DNA of 64,000 nucleotides from Bacillus benzoevorans (GTDB lineage: Bacteria > Bacillota > Bacilli > Bacillales > Cytobacillaceae). Under the pieces are notes generated by a model that had not been told where the DNA came from, did not search any database, and saw only the letters and a list, made by a program, of their open reading frames with translations. The DNA lies in NCBI RefSeq assembly GCF_014207535.1, contig NZ_JACHGK010000003.1:186001-250000 (forward strand). The letters run 5' to 3'. Position 1 is the stretch's first letter, and every line of letters begins with the position of its first letter. Shown one piece after another: positions 25,701 through 32,507 of this stretch. Both the position numbers and the translations under genes were made by a program.

Positions 25701-25925
25701 CTCATTGTAAAAAACTAATGCGGTCTCTGCCGCATCGCCATCTCCGTCCTCTTCGGCATCCGCGAGGATTTTAGAGGCCATCGTTGAGGAGTACTCGTCC
25801 GGCACGGTGATCTGCCCCTTTTCGCGGACAAGATCGGCCATATTCGGAGCCATCAGGAATAGTCCAGCGACAACAACAAACCAGGCAATCATAACAAACC
25901 ATTTACGTTTGATAATAAAATTCAC
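22797..25925 (-). CDS. ydgH: MMPL/RND-family membrane transporter YdgH
   Basis: A large (1042-residue) transporter of the MMPL family, which exports drugs or lipids using the proton gradient. The N-terminal helix (KWFVMIAWFVVVAGLFLMA) and two RND-type bundles are present: FGIGTDYCILLLSRFKEEL with the proton-relay Asp in the first, ALGVDYSIFLMDRFNEYKS in the second. Between residues about 480 and 790 lies a long extracytoplasmic stretch of repeated GLNQ/L-A-D-G-Q-type helical units. The GTG start overlaps the marR stop by four bases (GTGA), so it is translationally coupled to the regulator. Confidence 0.9.
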   Translation of the reverse strand: MNFIIKRKWFVMIAWFVVVAGLFLMAPNMADLVREKGQITVPDEYSSTMASKILADAEEDGDGDAAETALVFYNENKLTNAEIKEAERAVRLLEKNKNELGINEILTHFNEKSLQDQLVSKDGKAILVSVSASWNGREAGELSQDLYQAIKDVKVDHYYTSSWMISEDLIQTSQDGVKKTEGITVVFILIVLLAVFRSFVAPIIPLLTVGFSYLASQSIVSILVDKVDFPLSTYTQIFLVVVLFGIGTDYCILLLSRFKEELALHETTAEAIVAAYRNAGRTVIFSGITVLFGFSAIGFSQFILYQSAVAVAIGVAILLLALFTIVPFFMAVLGNQLFWPSKAKAEHGDSKIWGVVGKFSLARPVLSLLLVAAVCTPFLITYNGELSFNSLEEMSDDVHSIKAFNAIAGSFSPGESMPTKVVIENDEAMDSVEYIDLAEKISRELEQVKLVSAVRSVTRPAGEPIEDFLIAKQAEKLHEGLGEGKDGLNQIKDGLNTASTELKNSEPELKNATAGINDLISGTDEIHSGLNEVGTNLAKIEAGIRQGSAGSDQMKAGLVEAEKGAEELLLGYTELQGGYVAMQGKIPQLLTGYQQIAGSTAGLADSINQANGALYGYVEQKYTDLLADPTYLAMKGNADSLQGQFASLVQGLNELNNGLSAINDGLSTANAHFEQALAGQANLVSGLQQLIAGIEAQQAGLNQLADGQGQLAGAIPELSNGVAQVNGGQEQLLEGFSDLGGQITQLSDGLDQSVDGLNKVSEGLGSAQDYLSGLSQSDRSAGFYLPQEVLQSEDFAKVLDVYLSDNRKVMTLDVVLEENPYSSEAMAQIPELKKAVERAVKDTKLENAHIAFGGVSSMNADLDTMSGNDFSRTAILMLVGITLILFFLFRSLIMPLYIIGSLIVTYYTSLAVNEMIFVHIMGYSGISWAVPFFAFVILIALGVDYSIFLMDRFNEYKSLSVTDAMLLAMKKMGTVILSAALILGGTFAAMIPSGMLSLVQISTIVVVGLLLYAVIILPLFIPVMVKVFGKANWWPFRKSQME

Positions 25926-26389
25926 GATTGTTTCTCCACCTTGTTTTCCTTTATCTCTATTAAAACTTCATTCAATTTTTCATAAGTCTTTAAAAACTGA
26001 GAGATTTCCGCTTCATCAAATTTGGAAATGAACGATTCTACCAATTTGTAAATTCGCCTTTCCAACATGAAATAGATCTCTTCTCCCTGCTCCGTTAACG
26101 TTAAATACACGATGCGGCGATCGTTTTCGTCACGGGTGCGTTTGATCAGTCCCTTGTCCCACATCCGGTTAATAATCGCGGTGATGGCACTTTTTTTCAC
26201 GGCAAAAACTTCAGCCAGATGGGTTGAGGTACAGGAACCGGTTTGATAGATCGTCTTGAGCGTATAATATTGGTCGCTCGTGATTTCACTGCCGATTTCT
26301 TCTTTTACCAGTGAGCCGGCCAGCGTCGTAACCGAAAACGATACGGCGGTATACCGATCAACTAAGTCCTTCAGCGTCTGCTCACACAA
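25922..26389 (-). CDS. ydgG: MarR-family transcriptional regulator (YdgG type)
   Basis: A 155-residue winged-helix repressor that likely controls itself and the MMPL transporter. The helix-turn-helix is STHLAEVFAVKKSAITAIIN and the wing RTRDENDRRIVYLTLTEQG. TTG 26389 is chosen because AAAGGAGGGG ends about 7 bases before it. A palindromic operator with three half-sites lies 37-59 bases upstream of the start codon. The ligand is unknown. Confidence 0.9.
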   Translation of the reverse strand: MCEQTLKDLVDRYTAVSFSVTTLAGSLVKEEIGSEITSDQYYTLKTIYQTGSCTSTHLAEVFAVKKSAITAIINRMWDKGLIKRTRDENDRRIVYLTLTEQGEEIYFMLERRIYKLVESFISKFDEAEISQFLKTYEKLNEVLIEIKENKVEKQS

Positions 26390-26425
26390 TTCTATTTCCC
26401 CTCCTTTCAAAAGATTCTATCGTTT

Positions 26426-26448
26426 AATAGTTAAATAGTTGAACTATT
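26426..26448 (-). promoter_or_regulatory. Operator of the marR-ydgH operon
   Basis: AATAGTT occurs at 26426-26432 and 26434-26440; AACTATT at 26442-26448 completes a perfect 15-base palindrome AATAGTTGAACTATT. Three half-sites in 23 bases just upstream of a MarR gene are typical of autoregulation. Confidence 0.75.
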
Positions 26449-26499
26449 CATGTGTATAACTTTAATCATTTGTGTCTTTCTTGTCAATCTTTTAGACAG

Positions 26500-26535
26500 A
26501 AAAAGAGACCAGGCTGGGTTACCAGTTTCTGGTCT
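26500..26535 (-). terminator. Terminator of the papain-like gene
   Basis: AGACCAG and CTGGTCT pair around an imperfect stem, followed by CTTTTTCT on the minus strand, downstream of the 26605 gene. Confidence 0.6.
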
Positions 26536-26604
26536 TTCAGGAATCGTTCCATTTGCTGGCTTGTTTGGTTAAGGGTCAGTGCTGCAACATAGCGATGAAG
26601 CTTG

Positions 26605-27231
26605 TCAATACCAAAAAAAGAATACGCAGGCACTTGCGATCTTTTGCCGCAGCTTCCCCAATGCAGCGTGTGTCTTCATCTCTGTCCGTACCTTCCTCAT
26701 CAAACTATTTTTCTTAATAAAGCCTTCTACTGTTCCCTGATAAAGTAAATGAAAAGATGCCACCTGCTGCAGATCATGTGGAGTCATATGAGAAAGCTGT
26801 TTCGAACATTGAATCACGTTTCCTTCTGTTAAAACTGCAGCGACAAACTGGGAACAAAAGTAGGCATGTTCCCTATGAACCGTTTTATGAAAAGGAATCG
26901 CCAATAAACCAAGAAAATTATAGCGGTACTGTTCTTTTTTTTCCTCTATTTCCTTAATAAAATGCAGCATTTTTTGGTACTGCTGTTCAGAAATACAGCA
27001 GCTGTAAATGGCACAGTCGGCCTGCTTTAGTAAACCTGTGTAGATACATTCCTTCACAAATCCCCCGATGAACGGATTTCTTGGCTTCTTCCTGCCAAAG
27101 CTGTAGATTTCAGAAAAATGGGGATCAAAGGAAAGGGAGGCATGATTGTATGGTTTTTTCGTATAGAGCTTAATCATTCTGGTAAAAAACGTGCCCGTAT
27201 CCGTCAAAATCAGATAGACCTTTCTCTCCAT
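26605..27231 (-). CDS. YiiX/permuted papain-like (NlpC/P60-superfamily) protein
   Basis: A 208-residue protein that fits the permuted papain fold: the His in KPYNHASLSFD and the Cys in EHAYFCSQFVAAVL, in the order His before Cys that marks circular permutation. Relatives are thiol hydrolases of peptide or lipid-type bonds. No signal peptide is seen, so it is probably cytoplasmic. AAGGAG precedes the ATG. It stands alone between marR and the ABC transporter. The substrate cannot be read from the sequence. Confidence 0.65.
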   Translation of the reverse strand: MERKVYLILTDTGTFFTRMIKLYTKKPYNHASLSFDPHFSEIYSFGRKKPRNPFIGGFVKECIYTGLLKQADCAIYSCCISEQQYQKMLHFIKEIEEKKEQYRYNFLGLLAIPFHKTVHREHAYFCSQFVAAVLTEGNVIQCSKQLSHMTPHDLQQVASFHLLYQGTVEGFIKKNSLMRKVRTEMKTHAALGKLRQKIASACVFFFWY

Positions 27232-27392
27232 TCTATGATCTCCTTATTCTTTTAATCTCGGAATATGTTAGAAGAAGTTCTGCGTATTATGAACAAGTCC
27301 TTTTTTTATATTAACATTTATTTCCTTATATGACGTAGGAGCTCTGGATTGAATTTCCTGTAAGACTTAAGACCGACCTGTTATTTTGCAAG

Positions 27393-27431
27393 AAAAAAAC
27401 ACCTCCCAGACCAGACATTTAAGAGATGTTT
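27393..27431 (-). terminator. Second terminator beyond the amino-acid ABC operon
   Basis: AAACATCTC and GAGGTGTTT pair (one G-U), followed by a T run on the minus strand. It stands in tandem with the hairpin at 27441. Confidence 0.6.
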
Positions 27432-27440
27432 TTCCCACAA

Positions 27441-27473
27441 AAAAATCCGGCAGGAAGCAAACGCCTTGCCGGG
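27441..27473 (-). terminator. Amino-acid ABC operon terminator
   Basis: CCGGCA and TGCCGG form the closing part of an imperfect stem, followed by ATTTTTTTG on the minus strand, just after the ATPase gene. Confidence 0.75.
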
Positions 27474-27488
27474 TTCTTTTGACCTATA

Positions 27489-28235
27489 TTATTTTAAGCT
27501 CCGGTTTAAAAAAGCCTTCGTTCGTTCAAACTTCGGATTCGTAAAAATTTCCTCTGGTGGACTGGACTCAACGATTTCCCCGCCATCCATGAACATAACC
27601 CGGTTGGCCACTTCACGGGCAAACTCCATCTCATGCGTGACAACGATCATCGTCATATGCTCCTTTGCCAAATTTTTCATGACCTGAAGCACTTCACCGG
27701 TCAGCTCCGGATCGAGCGCTGAAGTTGGTTCGTCAAACAGCATAATTTCCGGATTCATCATCAAGGCCCGGGCAATCGCCACGCGCTGCTTCTGACCGCC
27801 AGACAGATTGGCCGGATAGGCCGAAGCTCTTTCGGTCAAACCGATTTTTTCCATAAGCTCCTTGCTGCGCTGTGCCACAACCGCTGCTGCCTCCTTCTTC
27901 ACCATTTTTGGAGCCAGCTCAAGATTTTCCTTCACAGTAAGATGCGGGAAGAGATTGAAATGCTGAAAGACCATTCCCATTTTTCCGGTAATCCGTTTCA
28001 GCTTCTGCGGATTGGCATAGATACCGTCCTTCACTAAATAGTCGCCTGAGACACAGATACTGCCGCCGTTAATCTCCTCCAAATGAACAAGACTGCGGAG
28101 CATCGTGCTTTTCCCGGAACCGGATGGACCGATCACGGCCACGACATCATTTTTATTCACCTCGAAGGTAATCTGTTTCAACACTTCTATCTGTCCGAAT
28201 GATTTTTTTAAGTTCGTTACTTCAATAAGCGCCAC
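27489..28235 (-). CDS. Polar amino-acid ABC transporter, ATP-binding protein
   Basis: The nucleotide-binding subunit of a polar amino-acid importer (GlnQ/ArtM/TcyC group). Walker A is GPSGSGKST, the Q-loop FQHFNLFPHL, the signature LSGGQKQRVAIARAL, Walker B IMLFDEPTSALD, and the switch His VVTHEM. GTG 28235 is preferred, with GGGGGA upstream; an ATG abutting the permease stop is the alternative. Last gene of a binding protein-permease-ATPase operon. The exact amino acid is not determinable. Confidence 0.92.
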   Translation of the reverse strand: MALIEVTNLKKSFGQIEVLKQITFEVNKNDVVAVIGPSGSGKSTMLRSLVHLEEINGGSICVSGDYLVKDGIYANPQKLKRITGKMGMVFQHFNLFPHLTVKENLELAPKMVKKEAAAVVAQRSKELMEKIGLTERASAYPANLSGGQKQRVAIARALMMNPEIMLFDEPTSALDPELTGEVLQVMKNLAKEHMTMIVVTHEMEFAREVANRVMFMDGGEIVESSPPEEIFTNPKFERTKAFLNRSLK

Positions 28236-28250
28236 ATTTTCTCCCCCCAT

Positions 28251-28910
28251 CTATTCAAATTTGAATCGTTTTTCCAGCCATTTAAAAACAAACGTTAATA
28301 CCATTGTCATGAGCAGGTAAATCACACCTGCGACAAAGAATGGCATGATGGTAAAGTCACGATTAACAGCAGTTTGGGCAAAGTGCAGCAGTTCCGGAAC
28401 GGCAACAGCATACAGCAATGCAGTATCTTTCACGAGTGTAACGGACTCATTGGCAACGGAAGGAAGAGCAATGCGAAACATTTGCGGCAGGATAATTTTC
28501 ATTGTGGTCTGCCATTTATTAAAACCAAGCACCTTCGCGGCTTCATATTGACCTTTATCAATCGCCAGCAGACCCCCTCGGAAGATTTCAGCAAAGTAAG
28601 CAGCATAGTTAAGGATAAAACCTAGACATGCAGCGACAAACCGATCGAGAATTAAGTATTCGCCGATCACCGGGATCATCGGCAGCCCGAAAGTGATCAC
28701 CAAAAGCTGGAGCAAGAGCGGGGTACCGCGCATCACATAAATATAGACTTGCGCGATCCAGGATATCGGCCTAAATCGGCTTTTTACCGCCAATGTTAAT
28801 AGAAAGCCTAACGGAATGGATACCACAATCGCAATGAGAAACAGCAGAATTGTGGTTTGTGCCCCTTCGAACATTGGCTTCAATATGGAAATAAAATAGT
28901 CTCCTGACAT
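28251..28910 (-). CDS. Polar amino-acid ABC transporter, permease
   Basis: A HisM/GlnP-type membrane subunit of 219 residues, with about five helices (TTILLFLIAIVVSIPLGFLL and others). The ATPase-contact EAA loop is GQYEAAKVLGFNKWQTTMKI. ATG 28910 has GGAGG 10 bases upstream. It is followed directly by the ATPase gene and preceded, after a 168-base gap, by the binding-protein gene. Confidence 0.92.
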   Translation of the reverse strand: MSGDYFISILKPMFEGAQTTILLFLIAIVVSIPLGFLLTLAVKSRFRPISWIAQVYIYVMRGTPLLLQLLVITFGLPMIPVIGEYLILDRFVAACLGFILNYAAYFAEIFRGGLLAIDKGQYEAAKVLGFNKWQTTMKIILPQMFRIALPSVANESVTLVKDTALLYAVAVPELLHFAQTAVNRDFTIMPFFVAGVIYLLMTMVLTFVFKWLEKRFKFE

Positions 28911-29078
28911 ACGATGGAATCCTCCAAAAAAGCAAAAGAGCTGCCCTGAAAGATATTTGACATCCACTCTGGAACACCGTTATCAATGTTTCCTAATAGA
29001 TAGCGGAATTTCTCTCGTGGTATCTGATACCTTTTCTTTTAGGACAGCCCTTTGCTTCATAATATTTGTTCCGATGGT

Positions 29079-29891
29079 TTATTTTAAGACTTTATCTTCT
29101 CCGAACCATTTGGTTGAAATGTCAGCGGCCGTGCCGTCTTCATTCATTTCATCAAGAGCTGGTTGAAGTTTGTCAAGCAGCTCTTGATTGCCTTTTTTCA
29201 CGCCGACTGCGTACTCCTCAGGGGCAAGTGATTCATCAAGAAGCTTAAAAGTTCCCTTTTCTTTTGTCATGTAATAGTTGATAACTACTTCGTCAATGAC
29301 AACAGCATCTGTGCGGCCTGCCTTTAAATCAGTCAAAGCAAGTACATTTGTATCATACTCAGTGGTTGAGTCAATTTTATCTTTTATCGGATTAGCATTT
29401 AAAGCATCAACTGCAGAAGAAAGCGCCTGAATCCCGATCTTTTTGCCAGCTAAATCATCCAGCTTGGAAAGATTAGAATCAGCTAATGTGACAACCACCT
29501 GTGAATTCTTTAGATAAGGTTTTGTAAATAATACTTTTTCTTTACGCTCATCCGTAATAGTGTAGCCATTCCAGATCAAATCAATCCGTCCGCTGTTTAG
29601 CTCATTTTCCTTTGTTTTCCAATCGATTGGCTGAATTTTCACTTCTACACCCATTTTTTCAGCAGCTGCTTTTGCCATGTCAATGTCAAAACCAACAATT
29701 TCATTCTTTTCATCACGGAATCCCATTGGCGCAAAGGCATCATCAATTCCAACAATCAATGTTTCCTTTTCTTTCGTTTTTTCTGTATCGGAACCTGCCT
29801 CTGACTTGGAATCAGACGCTCCACTCGAACATCCTATTAGAATAACAAATAAGGATACCACTATCATTAACATCATGGTAAAACGTTTCAT
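29079..29891 (-). CDS. Polar amino-acid ABC transporter, substrate-binding lipoprotein
   Basis: A family-3 extracellular binding protein of 270 residues. The lipobox is LIGCSS after a signal peptide (FTMMLMIVVSLFVI). The binding-fold tract IVGIDDAFAPMGFRDE and GFDIDMAKAAAEKMG are family signatures. The start is ambiguous: a TTG six bases earlier has better spacing from AAGGTGG. It heads the operon and is probably expressed above the permease and ATPase. Confidence 0.9.
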   Translation of the reverse strand: MKRFTMMLMIVVSLFVILIGCSSGASDSKSEAGSDTEKTKEKETLIVGIDDAFAPMGFRDEKNEIVGFDIDMAKAAAEKMGVEVKIQPIDWKTKENELNSGRIDLIWNGYTITDERKEKVLFTKPYLKNSQVVVTLADSNLSKLDDLAGKKIGIQALSSAVDALNANPIKDKIDSTTEYDTNVLALTDLKAGRTDAVVIDEVVINYYMTKEKGTFKLLDESLAPEEYAVGVKKGNQELLDKLQPALDEMNEDGTAADISTKWFGEDKVLK

Positions 29892-30149
29892 GAACAAGGA
29901 TAACCACCTTTATTTTAAAATATTATTACGTTAACACTTTACTACAGTAATAAGATATCACATCTGCCTTTTTCAGCATAGCCCCAAAATATCATTTAAA
30001 TCTTTAGAATATTACTATAACATTAACGCAGAGAATTACATTATTTTGTACTTTCAAGGATTTATTATGTGAAACAAATATTTTCCTTTCCTTTATATAC
30101 GGATATGAAAGGCTTTTCAGACTTTGTCCAAAAATAGAGATGATCAAAA
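29892..30149. other. Divergent intergenic region between ABC operon and MFS gene
   Basis: About 260 AT-rich bases upstream of two divergent genes. No ORF is supported and no riboswitch-like leader is visible. It must hold the promoter of the ABC operon, which I did not assign. Confidence 0.5.
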
Positions 30150-30179
30150 TTGACTCTGAATATATATAATCATTATAAT
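30150..30179 (+). promoter_or_regulatory. SigmaA promoter with overlapping PerR/Fur-type box
   Basis: TTGACT and TATAAT are separated by 18 bases, about 24 bases before the MFS start codon. A 15-base palindrome centred at 30171 (ATATAATCATTATAA, 30164-30178) overlaps the -10 and matches 14 of 15 positions of the PerR box TTATAATNATTATAA. It predicts repression by a Fur-family regulator. Confidence 0.6.
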
Positions 30180-30202
30180 AATCGGGAAATGGAGTGAATG
30201 TA

Positions 30203-31372
30203 ATGATCGATACGAAAAGGGCATTGCCTATATTATTTGCGATTATGTTTTTGGTCATGGCCGGTTTTGGCATCATCATCCCAGTTCTGCCCTTTTATGC
30301 GGAAAATATTGGTGCCTCACCAACTGAACTAGGATATCTCATGGCAGTATATTCGCTGATGCAGCTGCTTTTTGCCCCAATGTGGGGACGGATATCAGAT
30401 CGAATCGGGCGGAAACCTGTCATTATGATTGGAATTCTCGGCCTAGCCTTTTCTTTTTTCCTTACAGGGGCATCTGACACACTCGGTATGCTGTTTGTGG
30501 CACGAATTGTCGGCGGAGCGTTATCTGCAGCAAATATGCCGACGGCGATGGCCTATGTTGCCGATATTACGACACCGGCTAACCGCAGTAAAGGCATGGG
30601 GATCATCGGTGCCGCTACCGGATTAGGTTTTGTTTTTGGACCGGCTATCGGCGGCATATTTTCGAAAATAGACTTAAGTGTCCCGTTTTTTGTTGCCGGA
30701 GGATGTTCTCTATTTACCTTTTTCCTTGTGCTGTTCTTCCTCAAGGAGTCATTATCAAAGGAATCCAGAGGACAGGCTGCAAAGGAAAAGTCCTCCATGT
30801 GGCAATCCTTTAAGGGTTCACAATCGCTCCTCTTCTTTCTGCAGTTATTTATCTCCTTGTCATTAGCCGGCTTGGAAACAACCTTTGCCTATTTTGCGGC
30901 AAAAAGGGCAGGGTTAGAAACGGTGCAGCTTGGTTATGTTTTTATGATCATGGGTCTGGTTAGCGCCTTTATTCAGGGCGGTGTGATGGGAAAAGCAGCA
31001 AAAAGATATGGCGAAGGGCTCGTTATCAAAGCAGGGATTGTCATTTCCGCCATTGGCTTCGGGCTGATCCTGCTCGTTGACAGCTTTACCACTGCCGCCG
31101 TTTATTTATCGATTTTCGGGATGGGCAACGGCGTTATCCGTCCGGCTGTTTCGGCTTTACTAACGAAGGCAGCAGACTCCGGGCATGGCAGTACCACAGG
31201 ACTCCTGTCCTCCTTCGATTCGCTTGGCAGAATCGCCGGACCGCCAATCGGCGGCACACTTTACGGCATCTCGATCGGACTGCCTTATATTTCAGGGGTC
31301 CTCTTATCCATGATTGCCTTAGCCCTGTATTTTATTTATGCAGCACAGACAAAACAACGGCGCAGAATTTGA
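30203..31372 (+). CDS. MFS drug exporter (DHA1 type)
   Basis: A 389-residue, 12-helix major facilitator of the drug:proton antiporter class. Motif A is GRISDRIGRKPVIMIG between helices 2 and 3. Motif C, typical of antiporters, is GAATGLGFVFGPAIGGIF. ATG 30203 has GGAG upstream; a GTG nine bases earlier is less likely. The promoter carries a PerR-like box, suggesting control by oxidative stress or metal. Substrate unknown. Confidence 0.88.
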   Translation: MIDTKRALPILFAIMFLVMAGFGIIIPVLPFYAENIGASPTELGYLMAVYSLMQLLFAPMWGRISDRIGRKPVIMIGILGLAFSFFLTGASDTLGMLFVARIVGGALSAANMPTAMAYVADITTPANRSKGMGIIGAATGLGFVFGPAIGGIFSKIDLSVPFFVAGGCSLFTFFLVLFFLKESLSKESRGQAAKEKSSMWQSFKGSQSLLFFLQLFISLSLAGLETTFAYFAAKRAGLETVQLGYVFMIMGLVSAFIQGGVMGKAAKRYGEGLVIKAGIVISAIGFGLILLVDSFTTAAVYLSIFGMGNGVIRPAVSALLTKAADSGHGSTTGLLSSFDSLGRIAGPPIGGTLYGISIGLPYISGVLLSMIALALYFIYAAQTKQRRRI

Positions 31373-31388
31373 CTTTTAATAAATAATG

Positions 31389-31423
31389 AAAAAAGCTTAG
31401 AGACTTCTTCCCTAAGCTTTTTT
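31389..31423. terminator. Bidirectional terminator after the MFS gene
   Basis: AAAAAAGCTTAG and CTAAGCTTTTTT form a perfect 12-bp stem with an 11-base loop. Confidence 0.85.
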
Positions 31424-31436
31424 CAGCAAAATATGT

Positions 31437-31466
31437 AAAAGGGGCTGATAAATAGCAGCCCCTTTT
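31437..31466 (-). terminator. Terminator at the end of the 31465 gene
   Basis: AAAAGGGGCTG and CAGCCCCTTTT form an 11-bp stem on a small loop; the gene's stop codon lies in the stem base. Confidence 0.75.
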
Positions 31467-31695
31467 ACTCTATTTTCATTTTAATATCCTCGCGTATCGA
31501 CTCGATCAGCTGATCCGGCAAATTCGCAGGAAGCGATGTCCCATTTTTGAAAACCCAGGAATTGATGATTTCGAGGTCCGCTTTTTTAAATGTAATGCTG
31601 TAATCCTCGTTCTGACTCGTAAAATCAGCCGTTACGTATTCTTCACCAGCAAAACCGTCATCAATAATCATAGCTGTAATGTCATATGGCCTCAT
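31465..31695 (-). CDS. Small conserved hypothetical protein (YqkC-like)
   Basis: A 76-residue soluble protein that begins MRPYDITAMIIDDG behind GGGAGTG. It is rich in beta strands and acidic residues (EYVTADFTSQNEDYSITFKK) and ends in a helix. It recalls B. subtilis YqkC, which lies near yqkD, but I cannot confirm that by alignment. It has its own terminator. No function is assigned. Confidence 0.65.
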   Translation of the reverse strand: MRPYDITAMIIDDGFAGEEYVTADFTSQNEDYSITFKKADLEIINSWVFKNGTSLPANLPDQLIESIREDIKMKIE

Positions 31696-31724
31696 TCATT
31701 CACTCCCAATAAAAATAGACAGAG

Positions 31725-31862
31725 TTAGTGTTTTTGCTTATCCTGATAAGCTACAAGGATGACTTCTTCTCCTTTTTTTTGGCTTAGCGATTTTTCCAGC
31801 ATGCTAATCTGCTCCAAGTCACTTTGAGATAAATTAGCAAAATTGAATTGTGCTTTATTCAT
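31725..31862 (-). CDS. Small hypothetical protein, 45 residues
   Basis: The frame starts at ATG 31862 with AAAGGTGATG about 4-8 bases upstream and stops at 31725. The product (MNKAQFNFANLSQSDLEQIS, then SMLEKSLSQKKGEEVILVAY) is a helical, Gln/Lys/Glu-rich peptide. It lies just upstream of, and on the same strand as, the 31465 gene. I do not recognise it. Support is the ribosome site and the compact gene spacing. Confidence 0.55.
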   Translation of the reverse strand: MNKAQFNFANLSQSDLEQISMLEKSLSQKKGEEVILVAYQDKQKH

Positions 31863-32046
31863 GGTCATCACCTTTCATATTTTTGGCCGTCTGTTCACGG
31901 AATGGTGCACTGCATCATCCCTCTGCGCAAACGCTCGTACATTCAGTATTTGTTGCATGATTTTTTTTATGCGAAAACGATTTTTCTTAATTTACCTGTT
32001 ATGGACTCTTTTTTTCGAACCATGCTAATAAAATGGAGGTGAAATG

Positions 32047-32196
32047 ATGGCAACAAGAAGACCTGTTGAATATTCAGGAAAAGTCCTCGATCAGCGAAAT
32101 ACCCTTACAGGGCCCGGGTCAACCCCCGGTGAACAGCCATTTCCACAGCTGCCGGATCATATCTCCATCGGAAAACAGCAAAGGAAAAAGGGATAA
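32047..32196 (+). CDS. Small hypothetical protein, 49 residues
   Basis: It starts at ATG 32047 (or the adjacent ATG 32044) behind GGAGGTGA and stops at 32194-32196. The product is basic and Pro/Gly-rich (MATRRPVEYSGKVLDQRNTL, then GPGSTPGEQPFPQLPD) and has no membrane segment. The strong ribosome site supports translation. It resembles no family I can name with confidence. Confidence 0.55.
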   Translation: MATRRPVEYSGKVLDQRNTLTGPGSTPGEQPFPQLPDHISIGKQQRKKG

Positions 32197-32292
32197 GAAG
32201 CTGCCCAAGAGCGAATGAATAAATTGGCTGTTCAAACCATAGTAACATTCGTGTTCGTTCCCAACACAAATTCAGATACGGAGGGAAATACT

Positions 32293-32412
32293 TTGAATAT
32301 TCTATCTGCTTTTCTCTCAACTCTCATGATTATGGGCATGAAAACGGCATTCTTTGCCGGCCATATTGCCCGATGGCTGAAAGACTTGTTTAGAATGCCT
32401 ACTTTAACCTAA
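32293..32412 (+). CDS. Possible very small membrane peptide, 39 residues
   Basis: A TTG start at 32293 lies 7 bases after GGAGGG. The product (LNILSAFLSTLMIMGMKTAF then FAGHIARWLKDLF) has one hydrophobic helix followed by an amphipathic basic tail. No conservation evidence is available, so the call is weak. It could also be chance. Confidence 0.3.
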   Translation: MNILSAFLSTLMIMGMKTAFFAGHIARWLKDLFRMPTLT

Positions 32413-32447
32413 CAGTGCATATTCTTTCAGTATGATCTTTCTGTGAT

Positions 32448-32493
32448 GTAACAAAATAAGGCAGGCATAAATATGCCTGCCTTATTTTGTTAC
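32448..32493. terminator. cadA terminator: 22-bp perfect hairpin
   Basis: The arms at 32448-32469 and 32472-32493 are exact reverse complements of 22 bases with a 2-base centre. Each arm contains a T or A tract, so the element can stop transcription in both directions. It follows cadA on the minus strand. Confidence 0.85.
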
Positions 32494-32507
32494 ATACCCA
32501 TGCTCCA

